The notes beneath the pieces were generated by a model. That model did not search any database, was not told the origin of the DNA, and worked only from the letters and a program-made list of their open reading frames with translations. DNA of 64,000 bases from NCBI GenBank assembly GCA_029783825.1, contig JAREIK010002246.1:317501-381500 (forward strand), in the 5' to 3' direction. Each line of letters starts with the position of its first letter. Within the stretch, counting starts at the first letter, position 1. The translations under genes were made by a program, and so were the position numbers. The DNA comes from Sapria himalayana (taxonomy: Eukaryota; Streptophyta; Magnoliopsida; Malpighiales; Rafflesiaceae). Below are positions 1 through 11,119 of the stretch, piece by piece.

Positions 1-804
1 TCTTTTTATTCTTCATCATCTTCCTTATTTTTTGTCTTCTTCTTTATTTTCTTGTTCTTCTTTATCACCTACTACATTATTTTTTTTCTTAATATTTTTC
101 TTTATCCTCATCATCATCCTCATCATATCATCATTATCTTCTTACTTTTCTTGTTTTTCATGTTGTTCCTCTTTGTCTTTGTCTTTTTCTTTTTTCTCTT
201 TCTTCTTCTTCATCTTTTTCTTCCTTATCATTATCTTGGTATATTTTTTTTATCTTCTTCTCTTTCTTATTATTATTATTATTTTTTTTATTCTTTTTCT
301 TTCTCCTCCTCCTCAACATATTCTTCTTTTTTTATTCTTTCAATTCTACAAGTTGGTCTAACTCAACATTATCATCAACACAATCACTTTCTTCAAATTA
401 TTTTTCTTATTATTCATCTTCTTCCACCTCTTTTCTTCTTCTTCTTAATCATCATCAATACCATTTTTTATGGCTTGTTCTTCTTCTTCTTTTTCTTCCT
501 CGTCTTCTTTATATTATTCATCATCTTCTTCCTCATTGTTCCTTTTCTTCTTCCTCATCATCATTATCTTTTTATGCTTATTTTTTTGTTTTATCTTGTT
601 TCCTCCTCCTCCTCTTTATACTCTTCCTCATTGTTCTTGTTTCTTTTCTTCTTTTCCTACTTGCCTCATTCTTGTTGTTTGTTTCTTTCTTCCATGTATT
701 TTTCTCTTTTTTGTTATTCTTCATCCTTCTCCTCCTCATCTTTATCATCATCAATTTCCTCATATTCTTTTTTATCAACATCATCATCATCATCAACTTC
801 CTCA

Positions 805-845
<41 letters not shown>

Positions 846-1520
846 GTCATCTTTTTACTAGTCTTTTCCATCATCTTCTTTTTTTTTTCTTCTTATTTTT
901 ATTCTTACTCATCTCACTCTTATTTACCTCCTCATATTTTTTATTCCTCATCTTAATGTTCATGATGATGATGATGATCATCATCATTATCATCTTTTTC
1001 ATCATTTTTATTCTTTCACTTTTCTTATTATTATTATTATTATTATTCTTCTTCTTCTTCTTTTTCATCCTATTTTTCTCCTTCTTCTTCTTTTTTTTCA
1101 TCTTCTTCATTTCTTATCATCATTATTATTAGCATGATGATGATGATGATGATCATCATCATCTTCTTTTTCCTCTTCTTCTTTTTCATTTTTTTTCTCA
1201 TTTTTGTCTTCTCCTTCTTTTTATTTTTTCATCATCACCATCATCATTTATTAGCATCATTATCATCATCATTATCATCTATTAGCATTATCATCATCAT
1301 CATCATCATCATTATCATCATCTATTAGCAACATCATCATTATCATCTTTTTTTTCTTCTTCTTCCTCTTCTTCTTTTTCATTTTTGTCTTCTCTTTCTT
1401 TTTATTTTCCACCATCATCATCATCAACTTTATTTTATTCATATTTCTCATCTTCTACTTCTTCTTTTTCTTCCTCATTTTTTTCTTCATAATCTTTTGT
1501 CATTTTCTTCATCTATGGGA
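1..1520. repeat. Pyrimidine-rich TTC/TCATC low-complexity array
   Basis: The plus strand is almost entirely T and C with interspersed ATC and TTA triplets. Locally it contains purer (ATT)n near 806-840 and (TTA)n near 1026-1047. Reading frames of 200-270 codons here are Phe/Leu/Ser/Ile-rich and overlap in several frames, which is what a stop-free pyrimidine strand produces, so they are not genes. A roughly 60-bp stretch near 1170-1250 recurs near 1361-1425 with differences, indicating internal duplication. The left edge lies outside the window. Confidence 0.9.
1128..1345. repeat. TATTAGCA-punctuated ATC minisatellite with GAT|ATC palindromes
   Basis: Runs of ATC/ATT are punctuated by a recurring TATTAGCA at about 1128, 1249, 1280 and 1323. 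At 1134-1163 a (GAT)n run turns directly into (ATC)n, giving a near-perfect inverted repeat. A second such switch lies at about 962-989. Such junctions can fold as hairpins. Confidence 0.75.
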
Positions 1521-3029
1521 ATTCCGCCTACAAAAACAATGATAACATATTCCCAGATTACTCAACAAAGATTAAAACCTGAACAAGCATTAAGTTAAAA
1601 AACTTGTCTCTGTAGGGGGGAGAATTACCCCTCAAATTTCGATGGAAAATCTTATTCCATGTAGTCGTGTAGTAGTCCATGTTCAAAGTCTCAATTTGGT
1701 AAAGTTGCAAATGGTAAAATTCAAATGAAAGAAATATATTTCTTTAAGAAAAACCAACTTGATTGGATTTGTCCAATCTTACCTAATTGAATTTAGGCAT
1801 TTTGTTATGTGAAAATTTCACTTGGGACAATAACTATAAGGCTACTTAAATGGACTTGAACTTTGATGTAATGAATTAAACATCAATACTACTAGTATGG
1901 GCGAGATTCCCATTCATCCTGATACATTTAAGTTGCACAAGTATCATTTTATCCCTTGCAAAGGTACTAGTAAATCACTGAGGATAGAGAGGGCATTTGA
2001 AAATAGCTTGTCTAAAGTGGCCTCTTCAAATCATTACTTGAGATGGACATAATGAAAGATCCCATGCAATACACTTGGGTGGGCTAGGGAAAAAAGGTTA
2101 TGGACAAAAAGTATGATAAAAGAACTTGCCAATTTTATGTGGACATGGCCAAAAAATTGGGCATAATATAGACTTATGCTTCATTACGAAACCAAACGTA
2201 CAAAAATATTATATTTATTTGAAAGCAGCACAACAAAAGGAAAAAAAATACTAATGAGAGAGCAATCTAAGAATACAAAAAAGCAATACAAGAAAGTTTA
2301 TGAAAGAAAATGGACTATTCGGCTATCGAGGACATGGAAAATAAAGTCCATGATTGAGAAAAATGAGAATGATGTAAACATTCTCATACCTTTGGTTATC
2401 ACGCACTTACCTTTGAATATGGAGCATATATCCATGATAGATCCCTTAGGTGAAAAGAACAAAGAATTGCATCTTTCATTATGCTTGATTACTCAAGAAA
2501 TCATATCCTTTTGCATGATAAAGCCACATGGTGAAATCAATTAATAAATGGACCCTTAACTTTGTGTGTTTCACCAAAGCATAGCTCAAATATGTGTGGT
2601 GTACCAAGGCATAGAGACCCCATTATATGTGGTGTACTAAAGCTTAGAGACCCATCATGTGTGGTTAACATGGAAACACAATTCAAGCCAAGTAAGTATG
2701 GACCATATAAAGATTAAAAGCTGGAAATAAAAAAAAAAGAACAAAGGGATGAAAGCTATAAAAGCTAGAACATAGTTTGCACATAATTGGGAAAAAAAAT
2801 TCCAGCAAATTAGAACATCATAGATTAGATTGGGAAGCATCAAATTCTAAAACATTTATGGAATCTAACCGAGGACAATATGTAAAAGTTAGAAGTGTTA
2901 AAGGAAGATAGGGATGATCTATCTTCCATGGATGACTTTTAATGATGATCATTTCAAATTCAAAAAAACAAGTAAAAAGAAAATCTCATCTCTCCTTTTG
3001 TTTAGGGTCCTACTTGTTTTGTCCAAGTA
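1521..3029. other. AT-rich unassigned stretch
   Basis: Non-repetitive AT-rich sequence with no recognisable domain. A 122-codon frame at 2176-2544 (plus) has ordinary composition but matches no family I recognise and has no supporting context, so I do not call it a gene. A G-run followed by GAGAATTA near 1615-1627 resembles a polypurine tract but lacks an adjacent LTR. The right end may contain the poorly preserved 5' part of the LINE that follows. Confidence 0.5.
2561..2670 (+). repeat. Short diverged tandem repeat, about 30-35 bp unit
   Basis: Three to four imperfect copies share the pattern TGTGTGGTGTACCAAAGC followed by ATAGAGACCC. Copies begin at about 2563, 2593 and 2628, with a partial copy near 2658. 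No function can be assigned. Confidence 0.6.
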
Positions 3030-3035
3030 CTATCA

Positions 3036-3640
3036 TGCCAATAATAGTAATGAACATAAGAGGATTGATAAATTTTTCTATGAATCAAAGGGTAAAAAAT
3101 GTATACAAAATATATAAAATTAATATCTTCACAATTATTGAACCTTTACTCCAAGAAAGCCACATTCATGAATTCAAAATAAAATTGAATTTTGAGAATG
3201 CTTGGACCAATCCATATAATAAAATTTAGATTTTCTAGTTAAATCAAATGACAGTGAAATTATAAACATCAATATCCGAAGTGAACATTTAGAGGTCAAT
3301 AGGAATACATGTAAATCTAAGAGGTACATTACAATTGTATGTGCAAAGTGTAATATAATTAAAATATGAGAATTATGGCAGATGTTAGGAGAATACATAA
3401 AAGAGTAGTGAATGACTTGTTGAGTATTTAAACATAGTGATAAGGAATAGTGAAAATAATAGGAAGAAGACACCAAAATCAAAAAGAGTAGTGAAAGACT
3501 TCAATAACACATATTAGATTATGGTTTAATGGATGTGGGTCATAAAGGTTCCAAATAAATTTAGAATGCAAGGAAAATATGAGCTATGTTAGAAAAAGGA
3601 ATCATAAAAAAAAATTGGAGCCAATACGTTTACAATATGA
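3036..3640 (+). pseudogene. LINE apurinic endonuclease-like domain remnant
   Basis: The frame beginning near 3036 reads MNIRGLINFSMNQR, matching the WNIRGL start of plant LINE endonucleases (exonuclease-endonuclease-phosphatase fold). It is followed by an INIFTIIEPLL segment that fits the usual LVALLEP motif. Downstream, with frame changes, come a KIW-like segment near 3225 and GLMDVGHKGSK near 3523-3556, corresponding to the conserved GLVDLGFKGSKYTW region. The catalytic GDFN motif is not visible. Several stops are present, so no active enzyme is expected. Confidence 0.7.
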
Positions 3641-3929
3641 AAAATTTCCAATTAATTAGAACATATTCTAATCATTAACCAATGTTAAAACAATTGAGTG
3701 ACAATCCACAAAAGCATAAAAGTGCATTTAAATTCCAACACATATAAGTAAGCATAAAGATTTTTATGATTTTCTAAAAATACATTGGAATTACCCAACC
3801 CATGGAGTGAGAATGAAAAAATGAGCACAACAATTATTTTATCTCAAGAAAGTATCTTGATATTGGAGCAAAACTATTTTTAGAAATATTTTCCAAAATA
3901 TTAAAAAATGCTAAGGACCTTGTATTACA

Positions 3930-5250
3930 AAGGGAGAAAGAAGCGAGAGTAAATAAATGTACTTTAAAAAAAAATCAAAGAATTAGAAGAAACAATAGTC
4001 ACACTAAACAATGCACTATTAACTAAAGAAATATAATGAAAATAAAAATCTATGATAAAATGGCTAAAAAAAGGTGATAAAAATATTAAATTCTTCCATT
4101 TTATGGTTAGAAAGTATAGGAATAAAACACATATTCATAATATAAAATCAAATGAAGGAAAATAGATTGAAGAGGAGGATGAAATTAAAAAAGAAGTTAA
4201 TTACTTCTAAATATTGCTCAAAAATTTGAGATTAAAAAGCATAGTTTGGATTATAAACCTCAGAAGACACATGAGAGCGACAAGCATTTTCTTTATCAAG
4301 CCCCCATGATGCTTGAAGAGCTAAAAGAGATTATATTTTCTATTCACTCTAATAGTGCCTTGGGAATGAATAGTTTTTCAGCTTTCTTGTATAATTTCTC
4401 CAGGGACACTACCAAGGAAGAGATACTAGAAGCTTGTCTAAATTTTTCCATGGATAGTAATCACCTAGATCTTTCACTAGTTCAATAATTATTCTGATCT
4501 CAAAAAGTAGAAATCCAACAAATTGGAAAGAATTTAGGTTGATTAGTCTTTGTAATATATCATATAAAATTATCACCAATATTCTCTCCAACATAATAAA
4601 AAAATCAAAATGGGTTTATTTTGAATAGAAGTAAATATATTTAATAATATTATTTTGGCCCAGGAACTTTCCCACTAGATTATTATTAAATTGGACATAG
4701 ATAAAGTTTATGATCAAGTGGATTGAGCTTTTCTAATGAAAATTCTTGAAAATTTTGACTTTCCAATGCAATGGACCAACATGATTGAAAGGTGTATTTC
4801 AAAATTAGCTTTTGATGATAATTATTGAAAAAGTAGTAACATTGTTTCATGGAAGCCAAGGAATCAAGCAAGAGGATTTCTCGCCCTAGGCTTTATTCAT
4901 TATAATAGCTAATTACCTTTAAAGGAGCCTTAATAAGCTCTATGAGGATAACTTAGAGGTAAGATACATGATGAGAATTGAAGTTATAATGAGCCACCTA
5001 GCCTTTATGGATGATGCCGTCATTTCTAATAATGAGACATTAAATTCACTTAAGAAAATAAAAAAAAAATCTTACAACAATTAACAATATGAAGAGGCTT
5101 CGTAAGAGGCAATAAACCTCCAAAAAAGTAGTTTTTCTATAGTAATAAAAAAATATGTATTAAGTGAAAAAAAAAAAATAAAAGAAATCTTGGATATTGT
5201 GAAGCAAGTGCTTCCTATCAAATACTTAGGTTTTCTACCATAAACAAGAT
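3930..5250 (+). pseudogene. LINE reverse transcriptase remnant
   Basis: Segments occur in canonical RT order. WLKKGDKNIKFFH lies near 4062-4100. A template-domain segment (ELKEIIFSIHSNSALGMNSFSAF) spans about 4318-4390. FRLISLCNISYKII lies near 4531-4572, then an LD-DK-YD-VDW block near 4690-4730, and GIKQEDFSP near 4863-4890 in place of GxxQGDPLSP. FMDDAVI at 5004-5024 stands for the catalytic FADD box and keeps both aspartates. LPIKYLGF near 5212-5235 is the usual downstream motif. Frame changes and stops occur between almost all of them. Confidence 0.8.
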
Positions 5251-5689
5251 ACATGAAAAGCAAGTATTTTGATAATATAATTGATAAAATAAGGAAGCTA
5301 ATAATAAACCGTTGAAACAACTTATGTCTAAGGGAGACAAAATAATTTTGATTTAACATGTCCTATATACCATACCCTTGTACCTAATCCAATCCATGAG
5401 CCCTAGATTAACCATCATTAAGATAATTGGGAGAATATTATCTCGATTTCTATCAGAGAATAGAGAATTATAAAAACACATTAAATTCATATAAAGAGCT
5501 AACTTATGTAAACCAGTAGACAAGGGAATTATAGGATCCCAAAAATTATAAGATTTAGTAAAAGCAACTAACATGATACTTTGGCTGGAATTTCACATTG
5601 GAGACTTCTTGCTAAATAAATTTTTAAAAATTAAATATTTTGACCTAGGTAAAAACTAGTCACGAAGCATATATGCACCAATCTTAAGA

Positions 5690-6330
5690 AGGATTATGAA
5701 AAATGTGATTTGATAGATAAATATATAAATTGAAAATTGGGAATAGAGGATATTTTATTTTAGTATGACAAATGAGTGGGGGAAGAGAGACACTACTCCC
5801 ATATCGATGGGGAGTAGAGTGATTTAGTTTCTCGAGAAAAGGACACACTTATATGGAGACCAAATAAGTGAGGCCATTTATCCTTTAAATCAGCTTGTGA
5901 TCTAAGAAGAAAGTAATTAAAGAATTGAAAATTTTTGAATCTATTTGGCATTATTTATCCCTCATAAAATCTCATTTTTTTACTTGGAGATTGTTAAACA
6001 CTTTTGTTCATATGGATGATTTTTTAAAACAAAGGGTTTTTCATTAGTGTAGAAAAGATTGCATTATTCAAATGAGTAAATAATTGCTTATTTCTTCATC
6101 CATTGCAAAGAAACAAAGAAGGTTTTTAAAAAAATGTATTCCTAATAAAAATATAATATGAACATGGTAGAAAAAGTACTTAGAATTTAAAATAAATAAA
6201 TATGATTTATGGTTTGTGTTCTTTTATTCATTACATGGGAGATTTGAAAAAAAAATGATTTGCGATCTCGAGGACATTCATATTTAATGGAAAAAATTAT
6301 ATTTAGAATTAACATTTACTGCAAAGTAAA
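5690..6330 (+). pseudogene. LINE zf-RVT-like C-terminal segment
   Basis: An LIWRPN..GH.SFKSACDL pattern near 5850-5900 and a WRLLNTFVHMDDFLKQRVFH-like stretch near 5983-6045 match the zf-RVT (zinc-binding in reverse transcriptase) region that follows RT in plant LINEs. The expected Cys/His pairs are only partly visible. A further weak match (LWFVFFYSLHGR) lies at about 6210-6245. The reading frame is broken. Confidence 0.65.
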
Positions 6331-6958
6331 CTCAACAATAAATATTAAAATAGAATATCAAACTCTCATTATGAAAATTTACATACAATCTTACCCTTAT
6401 AATGTGTCGAGTTATATGTATATTATTACTGATTTGAAGTGAAATATGATTGTTGGCTCTTGAACTATGATGCATATCAAAGATTACCTAATAGAATTTA
6501 GGAAACTACTTAAAATGGCCTTCATGTACTTATATTCCAATTCACTACCATTCCACTTTTACCCTCACATCTGATTTCAAACACAAACTAACTTTTGTTT
6601 TGTTTTTGTTTTCATTATGTTTAGGATGTGGAAAAAGAAACATATTGCAATTCAATGATAAAAATTTTATATGAAATAATAGAAAAACATATTCCTTTTA
6701 GAAGTTGAAGAAGTGCAAGTAATGATCCAAGGAAATAACAAGAGTACCAAAAACATTATGAGTCTTATATTTTATTGAATTTTATTTTAGCCAAAGAAAG
6801 CCTGGATAGTCTTTTAAGTTCTTTATTTGAGACTTACGTGTATTTTTATGTATATAAGCCCATTTGGCTTAGGCTTTTTAGTTTCTTGATGGGTTTTATT
6901 GATTTTGTTAGATGGTTCATGCCAACTTTTATTATTAGTACAATTTCTTTTTAAAAAA
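6331..6958. other. AT-rich unassigned stretch
   Basis: No domain is recognisable. About 6484-6535 shares a TTACCTAATxGAATTTAGG stretch followed by CTACTTAAA-TGG with about 1777-1855, suggesting a dispersed repeat family on both sides of the LINE, but the similarity is short. Confidence 0.4.
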
Positions 6959-8254
6959 TTAGAATAAAAAGAATAATAATACTAATAAAGAAAAAGAGAA
7001 GCAAAAGAAGAAGAAGATGATGATGATGATGATGGAGAAAAAGGAGGAGGAAAAACAAAACAAGAAAGAGAATGACAAGAAGAAGAATAATAATAAAGAA
7101 AAAGGAGAAAAAGAAGTCAAAGAAGGATGAGAAGCAAATGAAGGAGAGCTAGAGAAGGAGAAGAAGAAAAAAAAGAAAGAGAAGTAGAAGAAGAAAAAGA
7201 AGAAGAATGAAAAGTAAAAGAAGAAAAAGGAGGAGATGAATAAGAAGAATCAAAACAAAAAGAATTATTAGCATAAGAAGAAGTAGAAAATAGAATATAC
7301 TAGGGGAAAAAGGAGAAAAACAAAAATAAGAATAAGAAAGAGAAAATGAATATGAGAGAGAAGAAGAAAAATAAGAAGACAAAGAAGAAAGAGAAGAAGA
7401 AGAAGTACAAGTTGAAGAAAAAAAATAAGAAGAATATTAGAAAGAAAAAAAATAATAGAGAAATGAACAAAAACTCAAAGAATAAGGAGAATGAGAAGAA
7501 TAAGTAGAAGAAGAATAAAATAAAGAAGAATAAACAAAAGAATTATAAGAAGTTGTGGAAGGATAATAAGAATAAAAATAAATAATTGAAATAGAGAAAG
7601 AAAATTAGAAGAAACGGAATAAAAATACAAAAAAATTAAGATCATGAACAAGAAGAAGAAGAAGAAGAAGTATAGAAAAAGAATAAGATGAAGTAAAAGA
7701 AGAAATATAAGAAGAAGAAGAAATAGTAGTGGAAACAGATGAAGAAGAAGAATTAAATGGAGATGAAGAAGTAGAAGTATAAGAATAAGAAGAAGAAAAA
7801 AAACAAGAAGAAAAAAAAGAAGAAAAAAAAAAGAAGAAGAATAAGAAGAATAAAAGAGAGAAGAAGAATAATAGAGAAATGAAGAAAATATAAAGAATAA
7901 GAAGAATAAGTTGAAGAAGAATAAGCTGGAAAATAATAAACAAAAGAATAATAAGAAGTAGTAGAAAAATAAGTAGAACAAAAACAAAAAAACAAAAATG
8001 GAAAAGGAAAAATATATAAAAGAACAATAAGATGAAGTAGAATAAGAAAAAGAAGAAGAAAAATTAGTCGTAGAAAAAGATGAAAAATAAAAATAATTAA
8101 ATGATGAAGATGAAGATGTAGAAGTATTAGAATAAGAAGAAGAAAAAGAAAAAGATTAATAAGATGTAGAAGATGAATATGAAGTAGAACAAGTTCAAGA
8201 AGAAGATAAAAAAGAATATGAATAACAAGTTGAAGAAGAATAAAACTAAATAGA

Positions 8255-8634
8255 ATATGTAAGAAAAGAAGAAAATAAGAATATGTAAGAAAAGAAGAAA
8301 AGAATAAAATGTAAGAAAATAAGAATATGTAAGAAAAGAAGAAAAGAAGAATATGTAAGAAAAGAAGAAATGAAGAATATGTAAGAAAAAAAGAAAAGAA
8401 GAATATGTAAGAAAAGAAGAATATGTAAGAAAAGAAGAAAAGAAGAATATGTAAGAAAAGAAGAAATGAAGAATATGTAAGAAAAAAAGAAAAGAAGAAT
8501 ATGTAAGAAAAGAAGAAAATGTAAGAAAAGAAGAAAAGAAGAATATGTAAGAAAAGAAGAAATGAAGAATATGTAAGAAAAAAAGAAAAGAAGAATATGT
8601 AAGAAAAGAAGAATATGTAAGAAAAAAAGAATAT
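8255..8634. repeat. 96-bp higher-order repeat, about four copies
   Basis: Monomers built on GAATATGTAAGAAAAGAAG are arranged as a four-part unit. The distinctive GTAAGAAAAAAAGAAAAG monomer recurs at 8381, 8477 and 8573, exactly 96 bp apart. A more diverged copy precedes them. The regular spacing shows the unit spread as a block. Confidence 0.9.
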
Positions 8635-8850
8635 GGAAGAAAGGAAGAAAGGAAGAAAGGAAGAAAGGAAGAAAGGAAGAAAGGAAGAAAGGAAGAAAGG
8701 AAGAAAGGAAGAAAGGAAGAAAGGAAGAAAGGAAGAAAGGAAGAAAGGAAGAAAGGAAGAAAGGAAGAAAGGAAGAAAGGAAGAAAGGAAGAAAGGAAGA
8801 AAGGAAGAAAGGAAGAAAGGAAGAAAGGAAGAAAGGAAGAAAGGAAGAAA
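8635..8850. repeat. GGAAGAAA octamer tandem array, 27 copies
   Basis: Essentially perfect GGAAGAAA repeats over 216 bp directly follow the 96-bp higher-order repeat. In one plus-strand frame they encode a Lys/Glu/Arg-rich repeat of 8 residues and in the minus strand a stop-free Phe/Leu/Ser/Pro repeat; both are by-products. Its near-perfect identity contrasts with the diverged surroundings and implies recent expansion. Confidence 0.95.
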
Positions 8851-9059
8851 AGAAGAAAAGAAGGAGAATATGACAAAAAATTTGAAGAAGAAGAAAAAAC
8901 AAAAGAAAAAGATGTACAAGAAGAATAAGAAAATAAATAAGAGTAAGAAGAATAAGTAAAAGATGATGAAGTTGATGAAGAACAAGTAGTAATAGTTGTT
9001 CTAGTAGAAGAAGAACAAAAATAAAAAGATAAGAAGAAGAGAAATAAGAAGAAAAAAAA

Positions 9060-9490
9060 GAAAAATAAGAAGAAAAAACAAAAATAAAAGGAGAAGGTGA
9101 GGAAGAAGAAGAAGTAGAAGAAAAAGAAAAAGAAAAAAAGAAAAAGAATGTGAAGATATTGAAGGATACGAAGGAGGAGAAAAAGAAGAAGGAGAAAAAA
9201 ATATTTAAGTAGAAGAAGATGAATGAAGAGAAGAAAGAGAAGAAGAAGAAAAGGAAAAAGAAGAAAAGGAAGAAGAATAAAAAGAAGAAGAAGAGAAATA
9301 AGAAGAAAAATAAGAAAAATAAGAAGAAAAAACAAAAATAAAAGGAGAAGGTGAGGAAGAAAAAGAAGTAGAAGAAAAAGAAAAAAAGAAAAAGAATTTG
9401 AAGATACTGAAGTATACGAAGGAGGAGAAAAAGAAGAAGAATGAGAAAAAAAATATTTAAGTAGAAGAAGATGAATAAAGAGAAGAAGGA
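9060..9490. repeat. 254-bp tandem duplication within the GAA array
   Basis: The segment containing GGAGAAGGTGAGG at 9090 and ATATTTAAGTAGAAGAAG at 9201 is repeated with those landmarks at 9344 and 9453, offsets of 254 and 252 bp. The copies differ by substitutions and small indels. Confidence 0.85.
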
Positions 9491-10973
9491 GAATAAGAAG
9501 AAAAAAAGAAAGAAGAAGAGGAAAAGAATAAGTAGAAGAAGAAGAAGAGTTAAAAAGAAAAAGAAGAAGTGTGATAAGAATAAAATGTATAAGAAGAAAA
9601 ATAATAAAAAAAAAGAATAATAATAAAAAGTCAAAGAAGTAAATGGAGGAGAAGGAAAAAAAAGACGTATAAGTATAAAAAGTAGAAATAAGAAGGATAA
9701 GGAGGAAAAGAAGAAATATTAGAAGAAGGAGAATAAGGAAGGAGAAGGAGAATGAGGAGATGAAGAAATATTAGAAGAAAATGATGAAAAATGACAAGAA
9801 GTTGAGGTAGAAGAACAAGAACAATAAAAATAAAAATTAGAAAAATTAGAAAAATTAGAAATAGAAGAAAATGAAATAAAAGAAAAACACTAAATAAAAG
9901 AAGAATATGAAGAATAAGAAGGAAAAGAAGTAGTAGAAAAAGAAGAAAAATATGAATAACAAGAAGAAGAAATTAAAGGTGAAGAAGAAAAAGAAGAAAA
10001 TGAATAAGAAGAAAAAGAAAAAGAATGAAAAGAAGAATGAGAAGAGTGAATAGAAGAACAAGATGAAGATGAAGTAAATGAAGAAGGAGTAGAAGAAGAA
10101 GGATTAGAAAAATGAGAAGAGAAGATGAATAAGAAAAAAAATGACAAAAAAGAGAAGAAGAAGTAGAGGAATAAGAAAAAGGAGGAGGAGAAGAATGATA
10201 ATAAGAAAATGAATAGGAATAAGAAGGAGAAGAAGAAAAGCAAAAGGATAAAAAAAAGAAGAATAAAAATAAGAAAAAAAAAGAAGAATAAAAATAAGAA
10301 AAAAAAAAGAATAAAGAGGAGGAGGAGATGAAGAAGAATTAGTTGGAGAAGAATTATGAGATGAAAAGAAAAGAAGAATATGAAAGAGAAATAGAATAAG
10401 AAGTAGTAGAAAAAGAGGAAAAATAAATAGAAGGTGAAGAAGAATAACAATTACAAGAAGAATGAGGAAAAGAAGAACAATGAGAAGAAGAAAAAGAAGA
10501 TGATGTAGAAGAAGTAGAATAATAAGAAAAAGAAGAGATGATGATGAAGAAGTTGTAGAAGAAGAATAAAATGGGTCTAAAAAAGAAAAAGAAGAAGAAA
10601 AAGAAGTAAAATAAAAAGAAAAATAATATTAATAAAAAGAATGAGGAACACGAATAAGAATGAGAAGAGGCAGAAGATGAAATAGAAAAATAAGAATAAG
10701 AAAGAGAAGAAGATGATGATGAAGTAGAAGAAGTAGAATAATAAGAAGAAGATGAAAATAACGAAGATGAAGAAACAAAAAATAGAAGAAGTAGAAAAAT
10801 AAAATAAGAAGAAAATAGAGAATAATAAGAAGAATCAAAAGAAAATAATAAATAACAAGAATAGCAAGAAGAATAAGAATATGAAAAAAAATGAAAAAGT
10901 AAAATAAGAAGAATAATAAATAAGAACAAAAAAGTAGTAGCATAAGAAGAAGAAGAAGTAGTAGTAGAAGAAG

Positions 10974-11119
10974 AAGTTATCATAGTATAATAAGGAGACA
11001 GAAGAAGAAGAAAAAAAAAGAAAAAAAAGAAGAGGTTGTCATAGTATAGTAAGGAGACAAAGAAGAAGAAGAAGAAGAAGAAGAAGAAGAAGAAGAAGAA
11101 GAAGAAGAAGAAGAAGAAG
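10974..11119. repeat. 61-bp duplication ending in a pure (GAA)20 tract
   Basis: TCATAGTATAATAAGGAGAC near 10978 recurs as TCATAGTATAGTAAGGAGAC near 11039. The second copy is followed by an uninterrupted 60-bp AGA run at 11060-11119. Long pure GAA tracts are the least stable class of this repeat. Confidence 0.85.

Larger units (their letters stand above)
3030..6330 (+). mobile_element. Decayed L1-type LINE, ORF2 remnant
   Basis: Conceptual translation with frame changes gives, in the usual order of a plant non-LTR retrotransposon, endonuclease-like, reverse-transcriptase and zf-RVT-like segments. Many stops and frameshifts break every domain, so this is an old copy. No clear ORF1, poly(A) tail or target-site duplication can be seen. 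The 3' boundary fades into unassigned AT-rich DNA near 6.3 kb, followed by the purine array at 6.96 kb. Confidence 0.8.

Noticed and set aside
52..1132. Phe/Leu/Ser-rich frames of 220-269 codons
   Set aside because: They overlap each other in different frames over TTC/ATC repeats, without coding character.
2176..2544. 122-codon plus-strand frame
   Set aside because: Ordinary composition but no recognisable motif, no neighbouring exon and no matching element; kept only as unassigned DNA.
8255..8634. Regular repeats considered as a CRISPR-like array
   Set aside because: There are no unique spacers between constant repeats; the sequence is a contiguous higher-order microsatellite in a plant genome.
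8633..8959. 108-codon Lys/Glu/Arg-rich plus-strand frame
   Set aside because: It is the translation of the GGAAGAAA octamer array, with no conserved flanks or promoter.
7753..9634. Overlapping 402-, 410- and 462-codon minus-strand frames with SSFLPFFL repeats
   Set aside because: All three minus-strand frames are open over the GGAAGAAA array and the 96-bp repeat. This is composition, not membrane-protein coding.
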